The notes under the pieces: generated by a model
The model's input: the letters and a program-made list of their open reading frames with translations, nothing else
What the model was told of the DNA's origin: nothing
Databases searched by the model: none
Source of the DNA: Flagellimonas sp. S3867
GTDB taxonomy: Bacteria; Bacteroidota; Bacteroidia; Flavobacteriales; Flavobacteriaceae
Assembly (NCBI RefSeq): GCF_014698935.1
Contig: NZ_JACVMN010000001.1
Span: forward strand, 620,001-684,000
Reading direction: 5' to 3'
Length of the DNA stretch: 64,000 nt
Part shown: piece after piece, positions 16,515 through 25,528 of the stretch
Layout of the letters: each line of letters opens with the position of its first letter
Numbering within the stretch: the first letter of the stretch is position 1
Program-made: the position numbers and the translations under genes

Positions 16515-17538
16515 TTTCCACTTCACTACGTAATCTAGACCTTCGGTCAAAGGCCTGTAATTTATCCACCACCTTACTTTCAATAAAGTCGATTACCTTG
16601 CATTGGGCTTTAGTTTTATAGACTTTGTTGATGTACGTTATCCCGCCTGGAGACATTACGTTTACCTCAACCAGCTTGCCTCCAATTACATCGATACCCA
16701 CAAAATAAAGTCCGTCTTTGACCAGTTTGGGACCTATTTGTTTACACAGTGCTTTTTCTTCTTTGGACAAAGAGTGCTTGGCCACTGTTCCTCCAGCGGA
16801 GACATTGGAGCGATGATCGTCCGATCCAGGAATTCTGCGCATGGCGCCAATAGGTTCGCCATTAAGCAATAAGATCCTAACATCACCTTGGTCAGCACCT
16901 TCAATATATTCTTGAAGAATTACATAATTGGAAGAACCGTCTGCGTTGGTCACATAAAAATCCAATAAGGATTTAATATTGGACATAGCAGATTTTTCAA
17001 TAAGAATAACGCCTGACCCCCCAAAACCGTTTAGGGGTTTCAAAATCATCTTGTCCGCTGCAGATTCCTTGATCTGCTGAACTAAATATCTTTTGTTTTT
17101 GGACACATGGGTCGCCGGAATGATGTTACTATGGCTATCTCCAAAGGCGGCGGTGTACAGTTTATTGTTTGCTTCGCGCAGTCCTTGAAGAGAGTTCACA
17201 ATGAATACATCGTCCTTCACCGAGTCCAAAAAATTGAGCATTATTGGGTCTAATGGAGGGTTTGCCCTCATAAAAATGACATCAAACCCAGCCAATGGAA
17301 GCATTTCTTCTCGTAAAGAAGCTTGTTTGTAAAAGGTTTTTAAACTGCTGGAAATCTTGTCCATACGATTGATCACGGTGCAAAATGCACTGGTCACACT
17401 ATTCCGAATGGTCAAATTTGCAGGGGTACAGAGGGCAACCCCGTGATTTCGCTTAACGCACTCATGAATAAGAGCAAGACTTGTATCATTTTCGGGTTGA
17501 ATCTCCTCCCATGGGTACATTAAAAAACAAATGTTCAT
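16507..17538 (-). CDS. GshB-like ATP-grasp ligase
   Basis: A 343-residue protein resembling prokaryotic glutathione synthetase. The N-terminus MNICFLMYPWEEIQPENDTS follows the GshB start pattern, MILKPLNGFGGSGVILIEK is the ATP-binding loop, VILQEYIEGADQGDVRILL the central strand pair, and LVEVNVMSPGGITYI the Mg/ATP site. Such enzymes form an amide bond between a carboxylate and an amine using ATP. There is no gshA in the window, and the neighbours are an amino-acid symporter and two hydrolases, so true glutathione synthesis is doubtful. About 25 residues longer than E. coli GshB. Start ATG at 17538, 19 bases after the symporter stop. Confidence 0.83.
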   Translation of the reverse strand: MNICFLMYPWEEIQPENDTSLALIHECVKRNHGVALCTPANLTIRNSVTSAFCTVINRMDKISSSLKTFYKQASLREEMLPLAGFDVIFMRANPPLDPIMLNFLDSVKDDVFIVNSLQGLREANNKLYTAAFGDSHSNIIPATHVSKNKRYLVQQIKESAADKMILKPLNGFGGSGVILIEKSAMSNIKSLLDFYVTNADGSSNYVILQEYIEGADQGDVRILLLNGEPIGAMRRIPGSDDHRSNVSAGGTVAKHSLSKEEKALCKQIGPKLVKDGLYFVGIDVIGGKLVEVNVMSPGGITYINKVYKTKAQCKVIDFIESKVVDKLQAFDRRSRLRSEVENA

Positions 17539-17557
17539 AACGTATACTTTTTATTGC

Positions 17558-18883
17558 TTATCTAACTTCGTCCAAATGGTCATCCCATTCTTTTATGTTT
17601 GGTTTGCCAAGTTTGCCCACAGATTTTGCCACCATCATCGAAACCGTTGCATCTCCTGTAACGTTTACAACTGTTCTGCACATATCCAAAGGTCGATCTA
17701 CGGCAAATATCAAGGCCAAACCAATTGCTAACTTGTCAGCAGGGAAACCAATCGCTTCCAATACAATGACCAACATTACCATACCTGCTCCCGGTACTGC
17801 CGCAGACCCAATTGATGCCAGCAATGCCGTCAGCACAATGGTCAACTGATCTCCAAAAGACAAATCAAACCCTAAAGCTTGTGAAATAAAGACGGCGGCA
17901 ACACCCTGATATAAACTGGTTCCATCCATATTAATGGTCGCACCCACTGGTAAAACAAAACTGGATACTTCTTTATCAACTCCAATATGTTCTTCTACCC
18001 TTTCCATGGTCACGGGCAACGTCGCTGCGCTGGAACTTGTTGAAAATGCAAGTAGCTGGGCAGGGCTAATTTCTTTTAAAAACCAAAAAGGGTTCTTTTT
18101 TGTAAATGTTGAGACAACAATGGTATAGAAGATTATCATCAATAACAATCCACCAACAACCACTCCGGTATATCTTAGCAATGCCAATAACAAATCGGGG
18201 TCGCTCGATGAAACCACCACGCTGGCCAAAAGCGCGAAAACGGCATATGGGGCCGAAAGCATAATTAAATCGACCATTTTGAGTACAACATCGTTTAATG
18301 AGTCAAAGAAATCCTTTAAAGGTTTAGCTCTTTTTTCACCGATGAGCAACATGGAAATACCAAGAAAAATGGTGAAAAATATAACCTGTAGCATCAAACC
18401 ATTATTGCTCATTGCTGCCAGGGCATTGTCTGGTACCATATCAACCAAAAACTGTAATGGTCCACTCTCCTTTTGGCTCATCGCCTCGTTCATTTTGGAG
18501 GTAACTCCTTCGGAGGAGGCATAGGCTTCTGTCAATTTGGCTACTGTTGCTTCCGAAATTCCATCACCCGGTTTCAATAAATTTACTAGAACCAAACCAA
18601 TCGTGATTGCAACGACTGTAGTTAGAATGTAAATACCTATGGTTCTGATGCCTATGTTTCTGAATTTAGATATATCCTTTAAGTCAGATATCCCTTTGAC
18701 CAGGGAGGCTATTATGAGCGGAATTGCAATAAGTTTAAGTAGTTTTACAAAAATGGTTCCAAGGGGTTGAATCCAATCCGAAACAAAACCTTTTCCCCAA
18801 TCAACTTGGATCATAACAAATCCAAATACAATCCCTAACAGCATCCCAATTAGAATCTGCCAGTGCAGTTCAAGTTTACGCAT
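17558..18883 (-). CDS. Dicarboxylate/amino acid:cation symporter (DAACS family)
   Basis: A 441-residue membrane protein with the DAACS features: eight or so hydrophobic helices, the serine-rich re-entrant loop LAFSTSSSAATLPVTME, the NMDGT motif in VGATINMDGTSLYQG, and a second re-entrant segment ASIGSAAVPGAGMVML. This family (GltP, DctA, GltT) takes up glutamate, aspartate or C4-dicarboxylates with protons or sodium. It is the first gene of the ATP-grasp / amidohydrolase / DUF1704 operon and could supply the acidic amino acid used by the ligase. It starts 57 bases after the chorismate synthase stop, so it may share that transcript too. Confidence 0.9.
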   Translation of the reverse strand: MRKLELHWQILIGMLLGIVFGFVMIQVDWGKGFVSDWIQPLGTIFVKLLKLIAIPLIIASLVKGISDLKDISKFRNIGIRTIGIYILTTVVAITIGLVLVNLLKPGDGISEATVAKLTEAYASSEGVTSKMNEAMSQKESGPLQFLVDMVPDNALAAMSNNGLMLQVIFFTIFLGISMLLIGEKRAKPLKDFFDSLNDVVLKMVDLIMLSAPYAVFALLASVVVSSSDPDLLLALLRYTGVVVGGLLLMIIFYTIVVSTFTKKNPFWFLKEISPAQLLAFSTSSSAATLPVTMERVEEHIGVDKEVSSFVLPVGATINMDGTSLYQGVAAVFISQALGFDLSFGDQLTIVLTALLASIGSAAVPGAGMVMLVIVLEAIGFPADKLAIGLALIFAVDRPLDMCRTVVNVTGDATVSMMVAKSVGKLGKPNIKEWDDHLDEVR

Positions 18884-18940
18884 ACGTAGTTTTTAGGAAA
18901 GGAAGATACTATTTTGATCGGAAAAACCCTTACCTCGGAC

Positions 18941-20005
18941 TTACATTTTATTGGAACGTGCCAAAAGGGTGTAATCTGCCAATACAAGAGCGGCCATTGC
19001 CTCTACAATGGGGACTGCCCTTGGCACAACACAGGGGTCATGCCTACCTTTACCCTGGGTGGTAACTTTTTCGCCATCTTTATTGATGGTTTCATAAGAT
19101 TGTAACACAGTAGCCACAGGTTTAAATGCGATATTGAAATAAATGTCCATTCCATTGCTGATTCCTCCCTGTATACCTCCACTTCTGTTTGTTGTAGTTG
19201 TGCCATCAGTGTTATAGGAATCGTTGTGGGCACTGCCTTTCATTTTAACTCCATCAAAACCACTTCCATATTCAAACCCCTTAACAGCGTTGATAGAAAG
19301 CATAGCTTTTCCCAAGTCAGCATGTAATTTATCAAAAACAGGCTCTCCAAGACCAACGGGTACATTTTGAATTACACAGGTTACAACTCCGCCAATAGTA
19401 TCGCCTTCTTTTTTAATGGATTTGATATAGGTTTCCATCTTTTCTGCGGTTTCTGGATCAGGACAGCGTACCGGGTTGGATTCAATTTTAGAGAAATCAA
19501 GCTCTTGATAAGGCTTCTCCAATTTCATATCGCCCACTTGAGATACAAATGCATTGATCTTCACATCACCAAGAAGTTGTTTTGCAATGGCTCCAGCCAC
19601 TACCCTACTTGCTGTTTCGCGAGCTGAGCTTCGACCGCCGCCGCGATAGTCCCTAAAACCATACTTTTGGTCATAAACATAATCAGCATGAGAGGGTCGA
19701 TACGAGTCTTTTATATGGGAATAATCTTTTGATTTCTGATTGGTGTTATGAATTGCAAACCCTATCGGAGTCCCCGTGGTTTTACCTTCAAACACTCCAG
19801 AATAAATTTCAACTATGTCAGGTTCTTTTCGTTGCGTGACAATAGCAGATTGACCAGGCTTTCTTCTGTTTAAATCCAATTGGATTTTTTCTATATCCAA
19901 TTCTAATCCGGCAGGACAACCATCTATTACGCCTCCTAAGGCCCTACCATGTGATTCTCCAAAAGATGTGAGCTTAAAAAGTTGTCCAAAAGTATTTCCT
20001 GCCAT
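18941..20005 (-). CDS. aroC: Chorismate synthase
   Basis: A 354-residue protein beginning [20 protein letters not shown], the signature start of chorismate synthase. [19 protein letters not shown] and a C-terminal [13 protein letters not shown] complete the FMN-binding site. It converts 5-enolpyruvylshikimate 3-phosphate to chorismate, the last common step for aromatic amino acids, using reduced FMN. Length is normal. It lies in a minus-strand run, 57 bases downstream of the FAD/Fe-S oxidoreductase and 57 bases upstream of the symporter. Confidence 0.97.
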   Translation of the reverse strand: MAGNTFGQLFKLTSFGESHGRALGGVIDGCPAGLELDIEKIQLDLNRRKPGQSAIVTQRKEPDIVEIYSGVFEGKTTGTPIGFAIHNTNQKSKDYSHIKDSYRPSHADYVYDQKYGFRDYRGGGRSSARETASRVVAGAIAKQLLGDVKINAFVSQVGDMKLEKPYQELDFSKIESNPVRCPDPETAEKMETYIKSIKKEGDTIGGVVTCVIQNVPVGLGEPVFDKLHADLGKAMLSINAVKGFEYGSGFDGVKMKGSAHNDSYNTDGTTTTNRSGGIQGGISNGMDIYFNIAFKPVATVLQSYETINKDGEKVTTQGKGRHDPCVVPRAVPIVEAMAALVLADYTLLARSNKM

Positions 20006-20062
20006 ATGGTAAAAGTTCAGTACGTTTCAAAGGTAGATGTTAAAACTTATTTTCGAAAACAA

Positions 20063-22996
20063 TTAGTCTACCAATGCTTGTAGCAATATAGAAACCGGAT
20101 GTTGTGCATCCCTTTCCGTGCCATCTTTGATTTGATGCCTGCAACTTGTTCCGTTTGCCGATATAATGGTATCCGCTTTGCTCTTTCTTACCGCTGGGAA
20201 CAATTTCAACTCTCCAACCTGCATGCTTGTTTTGTAATGCTCCTTTTCATAACCAAAAGACCCGGCCATTCCGCAACATCCCGAAGGGATAATGGTAACC
20301 TTATAGTTTTTGGGAAGGTTCAAAATATCGAAAGTTACCTTTTGGTTGGACAAGGCTTTTTGATGACAGTGATTATGAATTTTCACTTCTCTTTCATCAC
20401 TTGTAAAGCTTTCAGGTATGATATGCCCTTTTTCTATTTCTGAAGCTAAAAACTCCTCTATCAAAAAAGAGTTCGAGGCCAATTGGTCCACTTTGTCTTT
20501 ATTATCGTGAAGTCTTTTGTATTCGTCCCGAAAAGACAGGATTGCGGAAGGTTCAAGCCCTATAATAGGAGTATTCTTTTCCAAAATACCACCCAGCTTC
20601 GAAATATTGGCTTCTACTAGCTTCTTCGCTTGTTTCAAGAATCCTTTAGAGATATAAGTACGACCACTTTCTCCATAAAAAAGCTCAATATTATAACCCA
20701 ATTTGCAAAGTAGTTCAATGGCATCCTGACCAACTTCAACATCCAAATATTTTGTGAACTCATCGATATATAAAACAACCTTCTTGTCCGAGTCAATTGA
20801 TGTCCGGTGCTTTTTTAAATGCTTCCCAAAATCAAAATTATGGACTTGTGGAAAGCTCCTTTCCTTGGCAACTCCCGAAACTGATTTAAGTAAACCCACG
20901 AGAATATTGGATTTATAGACCGCATTTGTCAAACCGGACATCTTGCTACCTAACCTATTCAATCTGGTGTTATGCGCAAATAACTTACTTCGCAATGGAT
21001 ATCCGTTTGATTCCTGATATTGGAATAGAAACTCTGCTTTCAAAGTGGCAACATCCACATTACTTGGGCATTCGCTAGCACAGGCCTTGCAGCTCAAACA
21101 CAGGTCAAACACTGCTTTCAATTCCTTTTGGTCAAATCGGTTTGGTTTTTCGGAATTGGTCAAAAACTCACGCAATGCATTGGCTCTACCTCTTGTAGTA
21201 TCTTTTTCATTTTTGGTGGCATGGTAGCTGGGGCACATCCCTCCAGACATGTTATGACTTTTTCTACAATCTCCGCTGCCATTGCATTTTTCTGCGGCCT
21301 TCAGAATGCCTTCGCTATCTGAAAAATCCATCAAGGTTTCTACTTCGGGTTCTTTCCGGTCAATTTCATAACGCAGGGATTCATCCATGGGGAAGGCATC
21401 CACAATTTTCCCAGGATTAAAAATATTGTTGGGGTCAAAAACGGATTTTACCCGTTTAAGCAGCTCATAATTGGCATTACCAATCATCAACGGAATAAAT
21501 TCGGCCCTTACAATTCCATCTCCATGTTCTCCACTAAAACTTCCCTTGTATTTCTTAGTGAGTTTTGCCACATCGGTGGTAATCGCTCTAAATAATGCGA
21601 CGTCTTCTGATTTTTTTAGGTTTAGAATAGGCCTTAAGTGTAGTTCACCAGCTCCGGCATGGGCATAGTAAACAGCTTCTTGGTTATATCCCTTCATGAT
21701 TTGGGAGAATTCCATGATAAAATCCTTCAAATCTTCCAAGGCAACCGCCGTGTCTTCAATACAGGCTACTGCTTTTCTATCACCCACCATATTCCCCAAC
21801 AAACCTAGTCCCGCTTTTCGAAGTTCTATGGCCTTGTTGATGTCATTTCCTTTTAAAATAGGATTCGCATAACTTAAACCTGATGCTTCAATTGTTTGAA
21901 GCAATGCTACTAATTGCTTTTCAAGATGCTCTTCAGAATGAGCCTTAACTTCCAACATTAAGATTCCGGCAGGATCTCCATCCACAAAAAATCGATTGGC
22001 AAATTGTGCTCGATTGTTCTTTGTGCAATCCAGAATGACTTTGTCCATCATCTCGCAGGTATGCAAACTATGTTGCATTACCGGCGCAACGTCGCTCAAA
22101 CAGTCTTCAAGCGTTTTGTAATGCGTAGCCACCATTGCCGATAATGGTGGTGGTAAATCATCTAATTGTAGCGTGATTTCCGTAGTAAATGCCAAAGTAC
22201 CCTCACTTCCAGAAAGGAGTTTACCCAGATTGAAATCATCTGTTTCTGTTCCAAAAACAGAATTCTTTAAAAGTTCATCTACGGCATAACCCGTATTTCT
22301 TCGATGGATACTTGGCTTTGGAAATTCATCTTGAATATTCTTGATATTATCTTGGTCAGAAAGCTCCTTTTCCAAGGCGGCATATATTTTTCCTTCCAGT
22401 GAGTTTCCAATTTTTTTAGAATGAAATGCTCCTTCGTCCAAATCGCCAAAATGCGCTTCACTACCATCAGAAAGAATGCAGCTCAAGGCCACCACTTTAT
22501 CTCTGGTAACACCGTATTGAATAGAGGTAGTTCCGGAAGAATTGTTCCCCACCATTCCTCCGATCATACAGCGATTAGAAGTTGAAGTATTCGGCCCAAA
22601 GAAAAGACCAAATGGTTTTAAATATTGGTTGAGTTCATCACGAACAACGCCGGGCTGTACTTTAATCTGTTTTTTCTTTTCATCCAACTCCAGTATTTGG
22701 GTAAAATGCCGTGAAACATCCACTACAATTCCCTCACCCACACATTGTCCGGCCAGTGAAGTTCCAGCGGTTCTTGGAATAAGGCCCACTTCATTCTTGT
22801 TTGCAAAGGCCACTAAAACCTTTAGGTCTTTCGCTTTTTTGGGATAAGCTACGGCTGTTGGAGTTTTGCGATATACCGATGCATCTGTTGCGTAAAGTGC
22901 TTTGCTTAAATCGTCCGTTAACAACTCACCTTGTAGTTCTTCTGAAAGTTTTTTTAATAGCGTTTTATCCAAAATGGAACAATTTTTGGTCGTCAA
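20063..22996 (-). CDS. FAD-binding and (Fe-S)-binding oxidoreductase, D-lactate/glycolate dehydrogenase type
   Basis: A 977-residue fusion. The N-terminal half is a FAD_binding_4 domain (TAVAYPKKAKDLKVL, RTAGTSLAGQCVGEG) with a FAD-oxidase C-terminal domain (YAHAGAGELHLRPIL, FSGEHGDGIVRAEF). The second half has ferredoxin-like clusters with Cys-rich CNGSGDC and CLSCKACASECPSNVD. Two cysteine-rich CCG-type segments follow, the clearest being SGCCGMAGSFGYEKEH. YdiJ-type proteins of this architecture oxidise D-2-hydroxy acids such as D-lactate or D-2-hydroxyglutarate and pass electrons to the respiratory chain. It is soluble or peripheral at the inner membrane. Substrate cannot be fixed from sequence. 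Confidence 0.9.
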   Translation of the reverse strand: MTTKNCSILDKTLLKKLSEELQGELLTDDLSKALYATDASVYRKTPTAVAYPKKAKDLKVLVAFANKNEVGLIPRTAGTSLAGQCVGEGIVVDVSRHFTQILELDEKKKQIKVQPGVVRDELNQYLKPFGLFFGPNTSTSNRCMIGGMVGNNSSGTTSIQYGVTRDKVVALSCILSDGSEAHFGDLDEGAFHSKKIGNSLEGKIYAALEKELSDQDNIKNIQDEFPKPSIHRRNTGYAVDELLKNSVFGTETDDFNLGKLLSGSEGTLAFTTEITLQLDDLPPPLSAMVATHYKTLEDCLSDVAPVMQHSLHTCEMMDKVILDCTKNNRAQFANRFFVDGDPAGILMLEVKAHSEEHLEKQLVALLQTIEASGLSYANPILKGNDINKAIELRKAGLGLLGNMVGDRKAVACIEDTAVALEDLKDFIMEFSQIMKGYNQEAVYYAHAGAGELHLRPILNLKKSEDVALFRAITTDVAKLTKKYKGSFSGEHGDGIVRAEFIPLMIGNANYELLKRVKSVFDPNNIFNPGKIVDAFPMDESLRYEIDRKEPEVETLMDFSDSEGILKAAEKCNGSGDCRKSHNMSGGMCPSYHATKNEKDTTRGRANALREFLTNSEKPNRFDQKELKAVFDLCLSCKACASECPSNVDVATLKAEFLFQYQESNGYPLRSKLFAHNTRLNRLGSKMSGLTNAVYKSNILVGLLKSVSGVAKERSFPQVHNFDFGKHLKKHRTSIDSDKKVVLYIDEFTKYLDVEVGQDAIELLCKLGYNIELFYGESGRTYISKGFLKQAKKLVEANISKLGGILEKNTPIIGLEPSAILSFRDEYKRLHDNKDKVDQLASNSFLIEEFLASEIEKGHIIPESFTSDEREVKIHNHCHQKALSNQKVTFDILNLPKNYKVTIIPSGCCGMAGSFGYEKEHYKTSMQVGELKLFPAVRKSKADTIISANGTSCRHQIKDGTERDAQHPVSILLQALVD

Positions 22997-23005
22997 AATA
23001 GTTTA

Positions 23006-23035
23006 TTGTCAAGAAGCTTTGCAAAGCTATCTTTA
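23006..23035 (+). promoter_or_regulatory. Bacteroidota-type promoter for the beta-barrel-like gene
   Basis: TTG at 23006-23008, 19-base spacer, then TATCTTTA at 23028-23035 (one mismatch to TAnnTTTG). Start of transcription near 23042 gives a leader of about 17 bases. Confidence 0.55.
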
Positions 23036-23058
23036 ATTTTTAACTAAACGAGAGACTT

Positions 23059-23553
23059 ATGAAGATTACCACATTATTAACTGGTGTTTTTTTATTCGCA
23101 ACAATTGCCATGAGCGCACAGGATATTTCTGAGCATGCCTTGGGACTTCGATTGGGTGATAGTGACGGTTTTGGTGCCGAAATTTCATATCAAAAATCCA
23201 TTGGAAGATACAACCGCGCCGAATTTAACTTAGGATGGCGTGATAGTCGTGCTTTTGATGCCTTTAAACTTGCCGGAGTGTACCAGTGGGTACATCAACT
23301 GGATGGAAACTTTAATTGGTATTATGGCGTTGGTGGGGGACTTGGAAGCGTAGATTTTGAGCCAATTCCCAATAGTGCCGATGATGACGGCCTTTTTGTC
23401 TTCGCTGCCGGTGACATCGGGGTCGAATACAATTTTGATATTCCACTATTGCTTTCCCTTGATTTTAGGCCAGAAATAGGACTGCTAGGCTATGATGGAT
23501 TTGACAACGATTTTGATTTTGATGTCGCCCTCGGGATACGTTATCAATTCTAG
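23059..23553 (+). CDS. Small exported beta-barrel-like protein
   Basis: A 164-residue protein with a clear signal peptide ending at MSAQ (about residue 20). The remainder alternates hydrophobic and polar residues in short strands rich in Gly and aromatic residues (GLRLGDSDGFGAEISYQKS, YYGVGGGLGSVDF) and ends ALGIRYQF. The C-terminal Phe and strand pattern fit an eight-stranded outer-membrane barrel of the OmpW/porin-like small type. No ligand is evident. A promoter lies just upstream and a strong terminator just downstream, so it is a single-gene transcript. Confidence 0.7.
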   Translation: MKITTLLTGVFLFATIAMSAQDISEHALGLRLGDSDGFGAEISYQKSIGRYNRAEFNLGWRDSRAFDAFKLAGVYQWVHQLDGNFNWYYGVGGGLGSVDFEPIPNSADDDGLFVFAAGDIGVEYNFDIPLLLSLDFRPEIGLLGYDGFDNDFDFDVALGIRYQF

Positions 23554-23574
23554 TTAACACATAATTTATAAGTA

Positions 23575-23612
23575 CCCTTTGCATTCAAGAGTCATATGCA
23601 AAGGGTTTTTTT
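23575..23612 (+). terminator. Rho-independent terminator
   Basis: Stem CCCTTTGCAT (23575-23584) / ATGCAAAGGG (23596-23605), 11-base loop, then a run of seven T. Ends the transcript of the beta-barrel-like gene. Confidence 0.9.
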
Positions 23613-23655
23613 ATGCCATATGGAATGAATACCTTAGCGCATTAAAACGCAAAAA

Positions 23656-24765
23656 ATGAAAAAGATTTTTGGATTTGTATCTGCAATCACACTTTTAGTC
23701 TCTTGTGGTTCCGGTTCAGATGGATATACTTTGAAAGGCACCGTTGCAGGTGAGCTAGCAGAAGGCACACAGGTTTTTCTTAAGACCACGGACTCACTCA
23801 ACAAATTGATTGAAATTGATACAGCTACGGTATTAAATGGCAATTTTAGCTTTGTGGGCACTCAAGAAGAGCCCAAACTTTACTTTATTTTCTTAAGCAC
23901 CAATCAAGGAAGCATCCCTTTTGTTCTTGAAAATGAAGACATCGACGTAAAATTCCAGAAAGACAGCCTGCGATTTGCCAAAATAAAGGGCACTGTCCAA
24001 AATGACCTTTTCATGAGCTTTCAAGAGGAGTCCATAAAGCTTCAGGATCAGTTTAATTCTATGAGAGATGATATGCGGTCAGCTTCGCAGCAACAAGATA
24101 CGGCAACGGTAACGGCATTACGGGAAGAGTTTTTAGAGCTGCAAGAGGAAGCCAAAAACTTCCAAATAAGTTTTCCAAAGGAAAATCCAAATGCCTTGAT
24201 TTCTGCGCATATCCTAGGCAATCTTATGGCGCAAAAAGTAATTTCGGAAGATGAGGTCAAGGAAATTTTTGAATCATTCACACCTGAAATCAAACAATCG
24301 GAACCGGGAGAACGTCTTAAAGAACAGTTGGATAAACTTAAAACAACCCAAATTGGCGGTGTAGCACCTGAGTTTTCTGCTCCAACACCAGATGGAGGAA
24401 CCTTAGCTTTAAGTGAAGTAAAAGGAAAGGTGACCTTAATCGATTTCTGGGCAGCATGGTGTAGACCTTGTCGTATGGAAAATCCAAATATCGTTTCGGT
24501 CTATAACAAATATCATGACAAGGGACTTAATGTAATCGGTGTGTCGCTGGATGCCCGTGCCGAAGATTGGAAGAAAGCTATTGAGGCAGATGGCCTTGAT
24601 TGGAACCATATTTCAAACCTTAAGCGATTTCAAGACCCAATTGCACAGTTATATAACATTAATGCTATACCAGCAGCTTTTCTTTTGGACGAAAATGGCG
24701 TAATTGTAGCTAAAGATCTAAGAGGACCTGCACTGGAGGCAAAAGTGGCCGAGTTGCTGAATTAA
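23656..24765 (+). CDS. TlpA-family thiol-disulfide reductase lipoprotein with DUF4369
   Basis: A 369-residue lipoprotein (lipobox ending LLVSC, Cys17). Residues 22-105 form a beta-rich DUF4369 domain (YTLKGTVAGELAEGTQVFL), followed by a helical linker (120-225). The C-terminal thioredoxin fold has WAAWCRPCRMENPN with a CxxC active site near residue 273, and the cis-Pro stretch INAIPAAFLLDENG. Such DUF4369-TlpA proteins are abundant in Bacteroidota and act in the periplasm as disulfide reductases, for example in cytochrome c maturation or protein repair. It is followed by a terminator shared with the convergent rhomboid gene. Confidence 0.92.
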   Translation: MKKIFGFVSAITLLVSCGSGSDGYTLKGTVAGELAEGTQVFLKTTDSLNKLIEIDTATVLNGNFSFVGTQEEPKLYFIFLSTNQGSIPFVLENEDIDVKFQKDSLRFAKIKGTVQNDLFMSFQEESIKLQDQFNSMRDDMRSASQQQDTATVTALREEFLELQEEAKNFQISFPKENPNALISAHILGNLMAQKVISEDEVKEIFESFTPEIKQSEPGERLKEQLDKLKTTQIGGVAPEFSAPTPDGGTLALSEVKGKVTLIDFWAAWCRPCRMENPNIVSVYNKYHDKGLNVIGVSLDARAEDWKKAIEADGLDWNHISNLKRFQDPIAQLYNINAIPAAFLLDENGVIVAKDLRGPALEAKVAELLN

Positions 24766-24790
24766 AAAATACTTTTTAGAAAGAATAAAT

Positions 24791-24820
24791 GGGCCAAAGC
24801 ATGTGTTTTGGCCTTTTTTA
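24791..24820. terminator. Rho-independent terminator, convergent
   Basis: Stem GGCCAAA (24792-24798) / TTTGGCC (24807-24813) with an eight-base loop and a six-T tail on the plus strand. Lies between the TlpA gene and the convergent rhomboid gene. Confidence 0.85.
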
Positions 24821-24824
24821 TTCG

Positions 24825-25475
24825 CTATATCTTACCCATCTTTTCAAGAACAAGAAGGATGATTATTGGAATGGCCAATAATATCACGATCCAAGTATCG
24901 GTAACCAACAGTTCTGGTCTAAACAAGAGCGTAATTGCGTAACCGCCTATCGCCCCACCAAAATGTGCAGAATGCCCAATATTTCCCAATCGGCTTTTCA
25001 TACCATAAATAGAGTACAATAAATAGGCTATTCCCAAAACATAGGCAGGTATCGGTATCGGAATGAACATAATTCCCAATTGCATGTTAGGATTGAGTAA
25101 GATTGCAGCATATAATATTCCGGTGACAGCTCCGCTTGCCCCAACCGCACTATAATAAGGTTCATTTTTATGAAAGAACAAGGCCAACAAACTTCCACCC
25201 AATAGGCTTATGAAATAAATGATAACAAACTTTGAGGCACCAAAACCATTGATCACCACATTCGCAAAGAAATAAAGTGTAAACATATTGAAGAACAAAT
25301 GGGAAATATCCACGTGCAGAAAGCCCGAAGTAAGCGTTCTTTCCCGCTGTCCCGCCTTTATGCCCCCAATACTGAATTTATAGCGTTCAAAGAACGAAGT
25401 GTCGCTAAAGCCTCGTAATGAGACTAATATGTTTGCTGCAATAATGGCAATCGTTGCAATATGCAAATTGTACAT
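24825..25475 (-). CDS. Rhomboid-family intramembrane serine protease
   Basis: A 216-residue protein with about six hydrophobic helices. The conserved His/Asn stretch HLFFNMFTLYFF precedes the catalytic GxSG motif in YSAVGASGAVTGIL, and the catalytic His is in NIGHSAHFGGAIGGY. Together they give the Ser-His dyad of an active rhomboid protease, which cleaves single-pass membrane proteins within the bilayer. Substrate unknown. It stands alone, divergent from the acyltransferase gene with a 53-base gap. Confidence 0.93.
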   Translation of the reverse strand: MYNLHIATIAIIAANILVSLRGFSDTSFFERYKFSIGGIKAGQRERTLTSGFLHVDISHLFFNMFTLYFFANVVINGFGASKFVIIYFISLLGGSLLALFFHKNEPYYSAVGASGAVTGILYAAILLNPNMQLGIMFIPIPIPAYVLGIAYLLYSIYGMKSRLGNIGHSAHFGGAIGGYAITLLFRPELLVTDTWIVILLAIPIIILLVLEKMGKI

Positions 25476-25504
25476 AAGCCTTAAAATTTGGGGTTAAATA
25501 TAGC

Positions 25505-25512
25505 TATATTTG
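25505..25512 (+). promoter_or_regulatory. -7 promoter box for the acyltransferase operon
   Basis: TATATTTG, a perfect TAnnTTTG match 16 bases before the ATG at 25529. A TTTG at 25487-25490 is somewhat close for a -33 element (14-base spacer), so only the -7 box is claimed. Confidence 0.5.
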
Positions 25513-25528
25513 CCCACAAGAATTACGT

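Noticed and set aside
16507..17538. Ordinary glutathione biosynthesis
   Set aside because: GshB-like, but no gshA in the window and neighbours point to a different route; kept as a GshB-like ligase only.
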